From Temnothorax longispinosus (lineage: Eukaryota > Arthropoda > Insecta > Hymenoptera > Formicidae), in the NCBI RefSeq assembly GCF_030848805.1, contig NW_027270286.1, forward strand, positions 1 to 64,000: 64,000 nt of DNA, written 5' to 3'. Each line of letters begins with the position of its first letter. The stretch's first letter is position 1. The position numbers and the translations under genes are program-made. The notes below the pieces were generated by a model. The model was not told where the DNA came from, searched no databases, and saw only the letters and a program-made list of their open reading frames with translations. Positions 37,127 through 47,245 of this stretch are shown one piece after another.

Positions 37127-37796
37127 GGCAGGACGAGTCGCGCGACCGCCGACAGGGTCAGAGTCTCATCCGACGAAGCCCGATACAGCTCTTATGCATG
37201 AACGACATAGTGCAAGTGCACCATCCGTTGAATAATAAAAAAATACTACGCACTCTTTTGTATGTAAATTTAGTGCAACGATTTCCTCACGCGACACTAT
37301 TCTTTCAATGACTTCTTATTTACGACCATCTTCTTCATCGCTGAAATAATCACTGTCATCCGTTAACGCGCGATTCTCGTCTAAATCCATATCGAAATTA
37401 TTGTCATCTCCTTTATCGTGAAAAGTATTCCTCTGTATTGAATACTCGGCACAAAAAATGTAAAATAACCGCTATACTTTTTCCAATCGATGTACCGACG
37501 CGTAGACTATCAAATCACAGACTGTGATTTTGACTCGCTTCATTCTTTCTTATATACTTTTTCTATTGCCTTTTTTTCTCTCGTTCCAACTAGAGCATCG
37601 CGTATCGTTTCTTCTGTTTTAGTGCATGGTGTGCATACACTGCAAATTTTGCAATTTCGCATAAGTCAATGTTTTTTTTTTTTTTTTTTTTTTTTTTCAA
37701 GAACATATCGCGACATGTCTCGCGATGATTTCATCGAACACGTGCAAAACTGCAAATTTTGCAAATAGCGCCGATGTATGGCTGCTGCAATTATAC
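37127..37796. other. Intergenic region upstream of the RING-WWE gene, left arm
   Basis: It holds a short acidic open stretch on the minus strand (MDLDENRALTDDSDYFSDEE, about 37325-37395), possibly the tail of a lost gene. A poly-T run (about 37673-37697) also lies here. The run is longer in the right arm. No other gene. Confidence 0.4.
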
Positions 37797-37985
37797 AGAT
37801 CAAATCACCGAAAGTCAATGGCATGATATCGTTTTCAAGAACATACGTGTCTCGCAATGATTTCATCGAACACGTGCAAAACTGCAAATCGTACATTTTT
37901 CGATAAAAAAGCAAACGATGCATCATTAGTAGGATATAAAATGACGAATCTGGGGGATACGCTCAGTAGTCGAGAATTGGAAGTC
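37797..37985. repeat. Leader-exon/promoter module, left arm, copy A
   Basis: On the plus strand an ATG at 37941 opens a 15-codon leader (MTNLGDTLSSRELEV) ending at a GTGAGT donor (37986), before the polymerase fragment at 38042. On the minus strand the same segment is part of an ORF reading LQFCTCSMKSLRDTYVLEND, which contains an internal duplication. See 34029-34250 for the inverted copy. Confidence 0.6.
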
Positions 37986-38028
37986 GTGAGTACAACAAAT
38001 TGTGTTAGAAAAAAGATCGTGTAATAAC

Positions 38029-38812
38029 ATGTGTTTTGTAGAAATACCGCGAGAAATTAAATTGAAGAGAGCGGCGATAAACGTGCAATCAATAGACAAT
38101 GCATGTTTCGCATGGTCAGTGACGGCTGCTCTACATCCAGCCCAAAGAAATGCAGAACGGGAATCGTCGTATCCACATTACACGTCGGTGCTAGATCTTA
38201 CGGACATTGAGTTTCCAATGACGTTGGATCAAATTAAAAAATTTGAAAATCACAACAACATCTCCATCAACGTGTACGGCATCGAGAAAAAAAAACAAGG
38301 AACTTGCAATTCTACCAATACGCGTCACCGACCGAAAAATGAGCAGACACGTAAATCTGCTGTACATGCATGACGACAACGTGGAACATTTTGCATGGAT
38401 TAAGAACCTATCCCGCCTCGTAAGCTCGCAAATAAACCGACACCATGGTCGGAAATACTTTTGCGATCGGTGAGTATACATCCTAATAAATAATAAAAAT
38501 AATTTTTACGTAAAAGGTATTAAAAAATTTCATTATTTACAGATGTTTGCACTATTTCTACACGAGCGAGAAATTGGAAGCCCACACCGTCGACTGTCGG
38601 GAGATGAACGACTGCGCGATCAAGTTACCGAGCGATAACGATAAGTGGTTGGCCTTTAAGAATCACAGCAGGCGTGCATAAGATCCAAACAACACAAGAT
38701 GTACACCTTGTCCAAAACGAAAATAGCTCTAAGTCCGTACGACAATAAGCGATACATTATACCCGGTTTTACCGAGACGCTGCCATGGGGGCATTATAAA
38801 ATGCCATCGTAA
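38029..38812 (+). pseudogene. Polinton DNA polymerase B, N- and C-terminal ends only, left arm
   Basis: This is a remnant of a protein-primed family B polymerase. It reads NACFAWSVTAALHPAQRNAE, SSYPHYTSVLDLTDIEFPMT and NNISINVYGIEK. A 9-A run then shifts frame in this arm, and HVNLLYMHDDNVEHFAWIKN lies in the shifted frame. A 73-bp intron (38470-38542, GTGAGT...TTTACAG) follows, then a CLHYFYTSEKLEAHTVDC zinc finger. After KWLAFKNHSRR the sequence jumps to the far C-terminus (MYTLSKTKIALSPYDNKRY, ETLPWGHYKMPS, stop at 38810). The exonuclease, TPR and polymerase catalytic domains are all missing. It converges on the integrase. Confidence 0.8.
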
Positions 38813-38897
38813 ATATATATTGTAATTACATTTAGATATGTATGAAAATAAATGACTCATTTGTATGTATAATATGTTTTTATATTGTAATAAATTT

Positions 38898-39852
38898 TTA
38901 CAATACATTATTCTTGTGTATCCATGAATTATGTGAATTATCAAATCCTAACCACTTTACATAAACCTCATCCCCCCCCCTTTTACGCAAAACTTTTTCA
39001 ACGAGATACACGTCGGGATTAGCAACGCGATGTAACTCGTATTCGTAGAAGCCGCCGGCGACGGGTTTTCCGCAGGAATCTTCCAATAGATACGTCACGG
39101 GATTAGTTTTCTGCACTTTGACGATTCTAAACACCTCCGTGGTCCAATTTGGTATGTGTATCCTTTCTTGAAGATTGTCTTGAATTTACTCACGCGTACC
39201 GAGTCGCCCATTTTGAATCGCGCGGGAGCAGCGATCTTTACGTGGCTGTGCACCGTTGTTAGGAGCTTGTCGGCGATCGCGGGGGGTATCATCGATGGGT
39301 CGCATGCCGATAGTTCGATGCTTTCGCCCGTTGTAATCCGATACGAGACCCGGCAGCGAGTCGATCCATTTGTAATTTCCATTGCGCGTAAACATTTTCC
39401 ACATGTTGTTCTTGAGCGTGCGATTGAATCGTTCGACGACGACCGATGCATTCATTACGGAATAGGTCGAATAGTGATATTGATATTATGTTTCTTCAAG
39501 AGTTTCTGCACGTTTGCGTTGTAAAATTCTTTCCCCCCTTGTCAGTATGCAGATTTTTCAGGCATCTTCCGCCGTCTCGAATTATTTTCACAATCGCCGT
39601 AGTAACCTCGATTCTGCTCTTGGCCTTGAGCGGTACGGCCCATGCATGCTTGCTCAGCATATCGATAACGGTGAGTATTTAGTGGTAGCCTCTGTTGAAT
39701 CGCGTGTATGGACGCATCTCGACCACATCAGCCCACCACAGGTCATCGTATCCGCGCACTATGACGCGTCTTCGCGAATAATTTCTTCTCGCGGGAGCAT
39801 GTAATTTTTCCACCAGCCTTTGTTTTTCAATTGATTGCTTCTTACTAACCAT
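38898..39852 (-). pseudogene. Polinton integrase, left arm copy
   Basis: This is a homologue of the intact integrase at 13810-14769. It starts MVSKKQSIEKQRLVEKLHAP and holds DDLWWADVVEMRPYTRF, LKNLQTDKG, VVVERFNRTLKNNMWKMF, and the C-terminal chromodomain VYLVEKVLRKRGGDEVYVKW. It is broken by a TAA after RFNRGYH and by several small indels, in the G-run before the second catalytic motif, near VVVERF, in the DDTP segment and near GYTYQ. The same lesions occur in the right arm, so they predate or have been copied in the duplication. Confidence 0.85.
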
Positions 39853-39967
39853 GACGATGACGCGCAACTGACGCAAAGGTCAGATGTACGTTCTTATCTA
39901 TTCGCGATGATTCGCAATTATATCTTGAATCATCTTTTGAATCTTTGAATCGTCTTTAAAAACAACT

Positions 39968-39984
39968 AAATCGTTTTTAAAACA
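39968..39984. other. Centre (loop) of the giant palindrome
   Basis: The 17 bases AAATCGTTTTTAAAACA lie between the arms; AACAACT at 39961-39967 meets AGTTGTT at 39985. The junction lies about 115 bp upstream of both integrase starts. Confidence 0.95.
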
Positions 39985-40099
39985 AGTTGTTTTTAAAGAC
40001 GATTCAAAGATTCAAAAGATGATTCAAGATATAATTGCGAATCATCGCGAATAGATAAGAACGTACATCTGACCTTTGCGTCAGTTGCGCGTCATCGTC

Positions 40100-41054
40100 A
40101 TGGTTAGTAAGAAGCAATCAATTGAAAAACAAAGGCTGGTGGAAAAATTACATGCTCCCGCGAGAAGAAATTATTCGCGAAGACGCGTCATAGTGCGCGG
40201 ATACGATGACCTGTGGTGGGCTGATGTGGTCGAGATGCGTCCATACACGCGATTCAACAGAGGCTACCACTAAATACTCACCGTTATCGATATGCTGAGC
40301 AAGCATGCATGGGCCGTACCGCTCAAGGCCAAGAGCAGAATCGAGGTTACTACGGCGATTGTGAAAATAATTCGAGACGGCGGAAGATGCCTGAAAAATC
40401 TGCAGACTGACAAGGGGGGAAAGAATTTTACAACGCAAACGTGCAGAAACTCTTGAAGAAACATAATATCAATATCACTATTCGACCTATTCCGTAATGA
40501 ATGCATCGGTCGTCGTCGAACGATTCAATCGCACGCTCAAGAACAACATGTGGAAAATGTTTACGCGCAATGGAAATTACAAATGGATCGACTCGCTGCC
40601 GGGTCTCGTATCGGATTACAACGGGCGAAAGCATCGAACTATCGGCATGCGACCCATCGATGATACCCCCCGCGATCGCCGACAAGCTCCTAACAACGGT
40701 GCACAGCCACGTAAAGATCGCTGCTCCCGCGCGATTCAAAATGGGCGACTCGGTACGCGTGAGTAAATTCAAGACAATCTTCAAGAAAGGATACACATAC
40801 CAAATTGGACCACGGAGGTGTTTAGAATCGTCAAAGTGCAGAAAACTAATCCCGTGACGTATCTATTGGAAGATTCCTGCGGAAAACCCGTCGCCGGCAG
40901 CTTCTACGAATACGAGTTACATCGCGTTGCTAATCCCGACGTGTATCTCGTTGAAAAAGTTTTGCGTAAAAGGGGGGGGGATGAGGTTTATGTAAAGTGG
41001 TTAGGATTTGATAATTCACATAATTCATGGATACACAAGAATAATGTATTGTAA
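40100..41054 (+). pseudogene. Polinton integrase, right arm copy
   Basis: Mirror copy of 38898-39852 with the same stop after RFNRGYH and the same indels. It differs by at least one residue in the C-terminal half (VAGSFYEYEL here versus VAGGFYEYEL). The catalytic region is split over several frames, so it is inactive. Confidence 0.85.
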
Positions 41055-41139
41055 AATTTTATTACAATATAAAAACATATTATACATACAAATGAGTCAT
41101 TTATTTTCATACATATCTAAATGTAATTACAATATATAT

Positions 41140-41948
41140 TTACGATGGCATTTTATAATGCCCCCATGGCAGCGTCTCGGTAAAACCGGGTATAATGTAT
41201 CGCTTATTGTCGTACGGACTTAGAGCTATTTTCGTTTTGGACAAGGTGTACATCTTGTGTTGTTTGGATCTTATGCACGCCTGCTGTGATTCTTAAAGGC
41301 CAACCACTTATCGTTATCGCTCGGTAACTTGATCGCGCAGTCGTTCATCTCCCGACAGTCGACGGTGTGGGCTTCCAATTTCTCGCTCGTGTAGAAATAG
41401 TGCAAACATCTGTAAATAATGAAATTTTTTAATACCTTTTACGTAAAATTATTTTTATTATTTATTAGGATGTATACTCACCGATCGCAAAAGTATTTCC
41501 GACCATGGTGTCGGTTTATTTGCGAGCTTACGAGGCGGGATAGGTTCTTAATCCATGCAAAATGTTCCACGTTGTCGTCATGCATGTACAGCAGATTTAC
41601 GTGTCTGCTCATTTTTCGGTCGGTGACGCGTATTGGTAGAATTGCAAGTTCCTTGTTTTTTTTCTCGATGCCGTACACGTTGATGGAGATGTTGTTGTGA
41701 TTTTCAAATTTTTTAATTTGATCCAACGTCATTGGAAACTCAATGTCCGTAAGATCTAGCACCGACGTGTAATGTGGATACGACGATTCCCGTTCTGCAT
41801 GTCTTTGGGCTGGATGTAGAGCAGCCGTCACTGACCATGCGAAACATGCATTGTCTATTGATTGCACGTTTATCGCCGCTCTCTTCAATTTAATTTCTCG
41901 CGGTATTTCTACAAAACACATGTTATTACACGATCTTTTTTCTAACAC
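41140..41948 (-). pseudogene. Polinton DNA polymerase B remnant, right arm
   Basis: Mirror copy of the left-arm fragment. Here the A-run is one base shorter, so the N-terminal part reads through without the frame change (IEKKNKELAILPIRVTDRKM, then HVNLLYMHDDNVEHF) up to the KYFCDR donor. The internal deletion and the C-terminal stub are identical. It is still only the two ends of the polymerase. Confidence 0.8.
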
Positions 41949-42023
41949 AATTTGTTGTACTCACGACTTCCAATTCTCGACTACTGAGCGTATCCCCCAG
42001 ATTCGTCATTTTATATCCTACTA

Positions 42024-42252
42024 ATGATGCATCGTTTGCTTTTTTATCGAAAAATGTACGATTTGCAGTTTTGCACGTGTTCGATGAAATCATTGCGAGA
42101 CACGTATGTTCTTGAAAACGATATCATGCCATTGACTTTCGGTGATTTGATCTGTATAATTGCAGCAGCCATACATCGGCGCTATTTGCAAAATTTGCAG
42201 TTTTGCACGTGTTCGATGAAATCATCGCGAGACATGTCGCGATATGTTCTTG

Positions 42253-42288
<36 letters not shown>

Positions 42289-42290
42289 GC
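42024..42290 (+). repeat. Leader module, right arm, copy A, with poly-A run
   Basis: Mirror of 37666-37926. It contains the duplicated LQFCTCSMKS coding motif and a homopolymer A of more than 30 (about 42255-42287). The run is longer than in the left arm. The leader exon (ATG at about 42011 on the minus strand) lies just outside. Confidence 0.6.
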
Positions 42291-42837
42291 TCCATTGACT
42301 TATGCGAAATTGCAAAATTTGCAGTGTATGCACACCATGCACTAAAACAGAAGAAACGATACGCGATGCTCTAGTTGGAACGAGAGAAAAAAAGGCAATA
42401 GAAAAAGTATATAAGAAAGAATGAAGCGAGTCAAAATCACAGTCTGTGATTTGATAGTCTACGCGTCGGTACATCGATTGGAAAAAGTATAGCGGTTATT
42501 TTACATTTTTTGTGCCGAGTATTCAATACAGAGGAATACTTTTCACGATAAAGGAGATGACAATAATTTCGATATGGATTTAGACGAGAATCGCGCGTTA
42601 ACGGATGACAGTGATTATTTCAGCGATGAAGAAGATGGTCGTAAATAAGAAGTCATTGAAAGAATAGTGTCGCGTGAGGAAATCGTTGCACTAAATTTAC
42701 ATACAAAAGAGTGCGTAGTATTTTTTTATTATTCAACGGATGGTGCACTTGCACTATGTCGTTCATGCATAAGAGCTGTATCGGGCTTCGTCGGATGAGA
42801 CTCTGACCCTGTCGGCGGTCGCGCGACTCGTCCTGCC

Positions 42838-43383
42838 ATGGCGCAAGCGAAGCTCGACGTGCCGGAGAAATCTGGCGGCGGCATTAAAGAGAAGGATAAG
42901 GATTCCGAGGAAAAAGAAGGTCCCACTGTTGTGCCAGAATGCGCAGTATGCCTGCAGCCTTGTATCCATCCAGCACGATTACCCTGCAGCCATATATACT
43001 GCTATCTGTGCGTAAAGGGTGTCGCTAATCAGAGCAAGCGGTGTTCGATGTGTCGTCAAGAGATCCCACCGGATTTTCTCGAGAGACCTCAGCTGGTGGA
43101 AGTGGAGGAGCCTCAGAAGGAATCGGAACATCCTGAGGAAGAGTACCAATGGTTTTACAAAGGTCGAAATGGTTGGTGGAAATATGATCCGAGGACAAGC
43201 AATGATCTGGAGACTATTTACAAACTAGGGGACGCGCAATGCGAACTTTTGATCTGTGGCATGCTTTACGTAATTGACTTTGAAAAGAAATGTCAATATA
43301 GAAAATACAACCCACGTTACAAACGTAATATCAAACGTGATAGAAAAGATGCTCCGTGCAAGGGTGTCTCGGGTGTACAATAA
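42838..43383 (+). CDS. RNF146/Iduna-like RING-WWE E3 ubiquitin ligase, right arm copy
   Basis: Mirror copy of 36581-37126, 181 aa, open from MAQAKLDVPEKSGGG to the stop at 43381. All RING cysteines and the His are present (CAVCLQPC, CSHIYCYLC, CSMC), as are the WWE signature tryptophans and the R/Y-rich PAR-binding strand. The only change seen is Ile for Phe in LYVIDFEKK. Two open copies amid broken neighbours suggest either recent capture or selection to keep the frame. Confidence 0.85.
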   Translation: MAQAKLDVPEKSGGGIKEKDKDSEEKEGPTVVPECAVCLQPCIHPARLPCSHIYCYLCVKGVANQSKRCSMCRQEIPPDFLERPQLVEVEEPQKESEHPEEEYQWFYKGRNGWWKYDPRTSNDLETIYKLGDAQCELLICGMLYVIDFEKKCQYRKYNPRYKRNIKRDRKDAPCKGVSGVQ

Positions 43384-43830
43384 CATTTGTAAAATGGATT
43401 ATTTGTCCGTTAAGATCAAAGATTCCAATTCCAAATCCATATTTAACAACATACTCAACTATATTCAATGGTTTCATACAGCATTATACAAATACTTGAT
43501 ATCGGGTATATACATGCATGCACAATCACGTTCAACATTATACAAATACTTGATATCGGGTATATACATGCATGCACAATCACGTTCAACATTGCACATG
43601 ATATTGTTCAGCGTGTGACCGAGTCACATGCAAGTGCTCCTTCGAAGATTGTGGCGTGATTTAAAAATAGTGTGTGAAAAAGACAGTATAAAAAACATGG
43701 AACATCTCAATGAAACGGAACGCGACCTGGTGGAAGGATCCAACCAAATCGCTACCTTGGGCGAATATTAGCGCGCAGTCGAGAGTTCGATACGGTTCGA
43801 GTACGTTGCAATAAACAGCCTCCAGATACA

Positions 43831-44553
43831 ATGAACACTCACGGTGCGAACTACTACGTTCCGATTCAGGACGAAACGTGTGAGAAACAGCACAATGAGT
43901 AAGTACCGCTAATTTTCGTATATACTTGTGCAAAAAAAAAAAAAAAAAACTTTTATAAACATAATTGTATTTTTTCAGTTTTGATAAACCCCGCTACACG
44001 CCTCGTATTTTGGGAAGGAGATTTGCCTTGACATCGACCGCATATAAATTTTTGGATGTTGGAATCAACGCTGGACCTATGTCCTCTGTGGATATACTTA
44101 TTGGCGATAACCGAGGCAATCGGATAATTCTGCCTCATGCAACGTGGGTGACATTCATCGAAAAACGTGCAGATATACAGTGACTCGTGCAGTCATCGGC
44201 ACCATCATCGCTAACGTTTCGAGATTTGGAACTTGTTAAAATACGTGACGCAGATATAGTAAAATTGACATCGTGCGGCACCAGCTTGTACATGAAACCG
44301 TCAACCGTACTCTTCCTGTTCGAACTAGAACATTGCGTTGAAAATGTGTATTTTCAACTATGTCAAAATGTTCACGGCGTAAGTGAAAAATTCAAACAAT
44401 TTGTAACAATTTTTACGCCAAAATTGGATCATCGATAAATGTAACGCAGTTACAGTCTTGCGTGAAGTTTATGATAAAAATTTGATTATTGATTGCGAAT
44501 TATTAGCCTACGCTTTAGATACTATTGTGTATATTGCGCTACATGAGAAATAA
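43831..44553 (+). pseudogene. Two-exon Polinton gene of unknown function, right arm copy
   Basis: Mirror copy: exon 1 43831-43898, donor GTAAGT, intron with a poly-A tract, acceptor TTTTCAG, exon 2 from 43979. It carries the same in-frame TGA (about 44181) as the left arm. In addition a one-base difference near 44410 shifts the frame after KQFVTI, so this copy is more damaged than the left one. Confidence 0.7.
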
Positions 44554-44689
44554 ATAAGTATATAATATGGTTAAAAAAATTTCCTTTTCATTTACCGTTC
44601 CTTGTCGTTAAGCTGTCTTCGTTTATCGTTTACTTAAATGTAATATTAAAATTAAATATCGCGAAGATCTAAACGATTAAATATCGTTG

Positions 44690-44933
44690 GCGAAGAAAAG
44701 ATACGCGATCGTGAACGAGAACGCGCGAACGGGGGGAGAGAGACCGCGCGAACGAGAAGACGCGCGCGAACGGGGGGGCCGGGAGCGAGAGACCGCGCGC
44801 GAAGGAGAGATAACGCGAGCGGGAGCGTGTGACGTCACGTGGACCCCGCGGCGCGGCGAAAACGCGAACGCGGTCGCCCCTCCCCCCGCGGCGCGGCGCC
44901 TGAAAACGCGAACGTGATCGTCCCTCACCCAGC
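44690..44933. repeat. Second GC-rich block, right arm
   Basis: Mirror of 35031-35275: GAACGAGAACGCGCGAACGG, GTGTGACGTCACGTGGACC and CCCGCGGCGCGGCG units. The C/G-run lengths differ slightly between arms. Confidence 0.8.
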
Positions 44934-44999
44934 GCATTACAAAATGTATTAAAAATATTTAACTGGTGGTCGCAACACCAGAAAAATTATGATTTTTGA
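44934..44999 (+). pseudogene. Tail of the exonuclease-like Polinton gene, right arm
   Basis: ALQNVLKIFNWWSQHQKNY then a stop, identical to the left-arm remnant and similar to the C-terminus of the ORF at 23286. Confidence 0.65.
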
Positions 45000-45057
45000 A
45001 ATAAACTATATATGTATATATAAACGTTTTATTTCCTTTTCCCACATACTTTGTAGT

Positions 45058-45715
45058 ATAATATAGATGTTTTAGCTGTTCAAGAGCTGTTTTTAGTTGT
45101 TTAAAAGAAGTTTGATAGCGGTTCAATAGCAGTTATACAGATCGCTGTTATACAGATAACTGTTTTAGTTGTTTGATAGCGGTTCAATAGCAGTTATACA
45201 GATCGCAGTTATACAGATCGCTGTTATACAGATAGCTGTTTTAGTTGTTTGATAGCTGTTCAAGAGGTGTTTGATAGCTGTTTTTAGCTGTTCAAGAGCT
45301 GTTTTTAGCTGTTTCATAGCGGTTCAAGAGCTGTTTTAGTTGTTTGATAGCTGTTCAAGAGGTGTTTGATAGCTGTTTTTAGCTGTTCAAGAGCTGTTTT
45401 TAGCTGTTTCATAGCGGTTCAAGAGCTGTTTTAGTTGTTTGATAGCTGTTCAAGAGGTGTTTGATAGCTGTTTTTAGCTGTTCAAGAGCTGTTTTTAGCT
45501 GTTTCATAGCGGTTCAATAGCTATTTGATAGCTGTTTTTAGCTGTTTTTAGCTGTTTCATAGCTGTTTTAGCTGTTTGATAGCTGTTTGATAGCGGTTCA
45601 ATAGCTGTTTTTAGCTGTTTTATAGCGGTTCAGTAGCTGTTTGATAGCTGTTTCATAGCGGTTCAATACCTGTTTGATAGCTGTTTGATCGCGGTTCAAT
45701 AGCAGTTTTACAGAT
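45058..45715. repeat. CAGCT-type minisatellite, right arm
   Basis: Reverse-complement counterpart of 34250-34905, with TTTTTAGCTGTTCAAGAGC and GTTTGATAGCTGTTTCATAG units. Small length differences from the left arm. Confidence 0.92.
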
Positions 45716-46085
45716 CAAATCACCGAAAGTCAATGGCGCGATATCGTTTTCGAGAACATACGTGTCTCGCGGTGACTTCATTGCACACGTGCAAAACTGC
45801 ACATCGCAGATTTTTCGGAAGGCGCAATTGTATGGATGCTGAGATGAAATTAGATATGATAAACAAACGATGTGACAATAGTGAGATGTAGAAGGATGAA
45901 TTTGAAGGTACGCTCAGTAGTCGAGGACTAGAAGTAAGAGTCGGGTTGGCATGCTTGATAGTGTTCGGACGTGTTTGTCTTGTCGAAAAATTTCAAGTGT
46001 CGCGACTGTTTGTACTGTCTGCACTGTGTGATTTTAACAGTAGTACCGTGTATTGCGCCTTTTGAGGCATACAACGTTCTGCAAA

Positions 46086-46553
46086 ATGGATTTCGAAGAA
46101 TTGCAGTTTGATGGACATGAAATGGAAGTTGAAGCAAACGTTGAAGAAATAGAAGTGAATGACGAGGAAGAAATGGAAGTTGATGATGAAGCATTATTGT
46201 CGGACGATTCGTGTTATGATAGTGAAATGGCTGATGAGGATATTCCGGACGAAATTTTCAGAGTGTTGAATCAAGCAGAAGTGAATATGTTACACCCTCT
46301 GACAAAGATGTGTTGCATATACTCTTATTTTACTCCAGGACATATAAAGTTTTGTGCGTCATGCATTGTCAGAATACACGGATTGTTCTCGATGTTATAC
46401 GCTGTTCGCAGACATGACACATGTCCGTATATCCTCATAGATGGTCTCTTTTGTTCATCTTGTGGAGACCCATTATATCTGATTTCACCGTGTAATCTGT
46501 GTCCTATGTGTTTTTGTGTAAATTTTAACTGTGTAAATAGCCTGTGTAAATAG
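46086..46553 (+). CDS. Acidic N-terminus, Cys-rich C-terminus protein, right arm copy
   Basis: Mirror copy of 33435-33878, with the ATG at 46086. In this arm the frame continues a little further, ending CPMCFCVNFNCVNSLCK, because a T-run is one base shorter. The extra Cys residues extend the putative zinc-binding cluster, so this arm may hold the authentic C-terminus. A leader exon with TLSSRGLEV lies about 45895-45935. Confidence 0.6.
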   Translation: MDFEELQFDGHEMEVEANVEEIEVNDEEEMEVDDEALLSDDSCYDSEMADEDIPDEIFRVLNQAEVNMLHPLTKMCCIYSYFTPGHIKFCASCIVRIHGLFSMLYAVRRHDTCPYILIDGLFCSSCGDPLYLISPCNLCPMCFCVNFNCVNSLCK

Positions 46554-46595
46554 CCTGCAGTATTTTAGCGTATACATATTATTGTGTAAATTAAG

Positions 46596-46670
46596 AGACA
46601 ATGGCCTGAATTCTGAAGGTGACTGACTCAAGAGTTAGGGATTTCTGGTTCAAATCCTGCGGTGGTAAGC
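46596..46670 (+). tRNA. tRNA-Leu-like sequence, right arm (probable tRNA-derived pseudogene)
   Basis: ATGGCCTGAATTCTGAAGG (A-box-like), GACTCAAGAGTTAGG (CAA anticodon arm-like) and GGTTCAAATCC (B box), then GGTGGTA. Same as the left arm. A cloverleaf 5' acceptor strand is not evident. Confidence 0.4.
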
Positions 46671-46789
46671 AAATTTTTTATGTATAATATAAATTTATTT
46701 AAACGCGATCGTGAGCGTGAACGCGAACGGGAGCGAGAGAGACCGCGCGAACGAGAAGACGAACGGGGGACGGGGGAGAAACATCTACG

Positions 46790-47240
46790 AGGGAGAGATA
46801 ACGCGAGCGTGTCGTGTGACGTCACGCGGACTCCGCGGCGAAACGCGAACGCGGGTCCCCTCGCCCCGCGGCGCCCGAAAACGCGAACGCTCCGCGGCGC
46901 CGGAAAACGCGGACCCCCTCACCCCGCGGCGCCGGAAAACGCGGACCCCCCTCGCCCCGCGGCGCCGGAAAACGCGGTTCCCCCTCCCCCTCCCCCGCGG
47001 CGCCCGAAAAACGCGGTTCCCCCCTCCCCCTTCCCCGCGGCGCTCGAAAAACGCGGTTCCCCCTCCCCCTCCCCCGCGGCGCCCGAAAAACGCGGTTTCC
47101 CCCTCCCCCACCCCCCGCGGCGCCCGAAACACGCGGTTCCCCTTTCTTCCGCGGTTTCCCCCGCCCGCGGTCCCCCCCCCGCGCTGTTCCCCCTCGCCCC
47201 TCACCCCCCCCTCGCCCTCGGTATGTGGTCCAGAACCGGC
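46790..47240. repeat. GC-rich minisatellite, right arm
   Basis: Mirror of 32675-33150, with units CCCTCCCCCTCCCCCGCGG and CGCCCGAAAAACGCGG. Unit number and C-run lengths differ from the left arm. Confidence 0.9.
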
Positions 47241-47245
47241 CTAGC

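Noticed and set aside
39679..40273. Two short integrase-like genes as separate functional proteins
   Set aside because: They are the N-terminal pieces of the broken integrases in each arm, ending at the shared premature stop.
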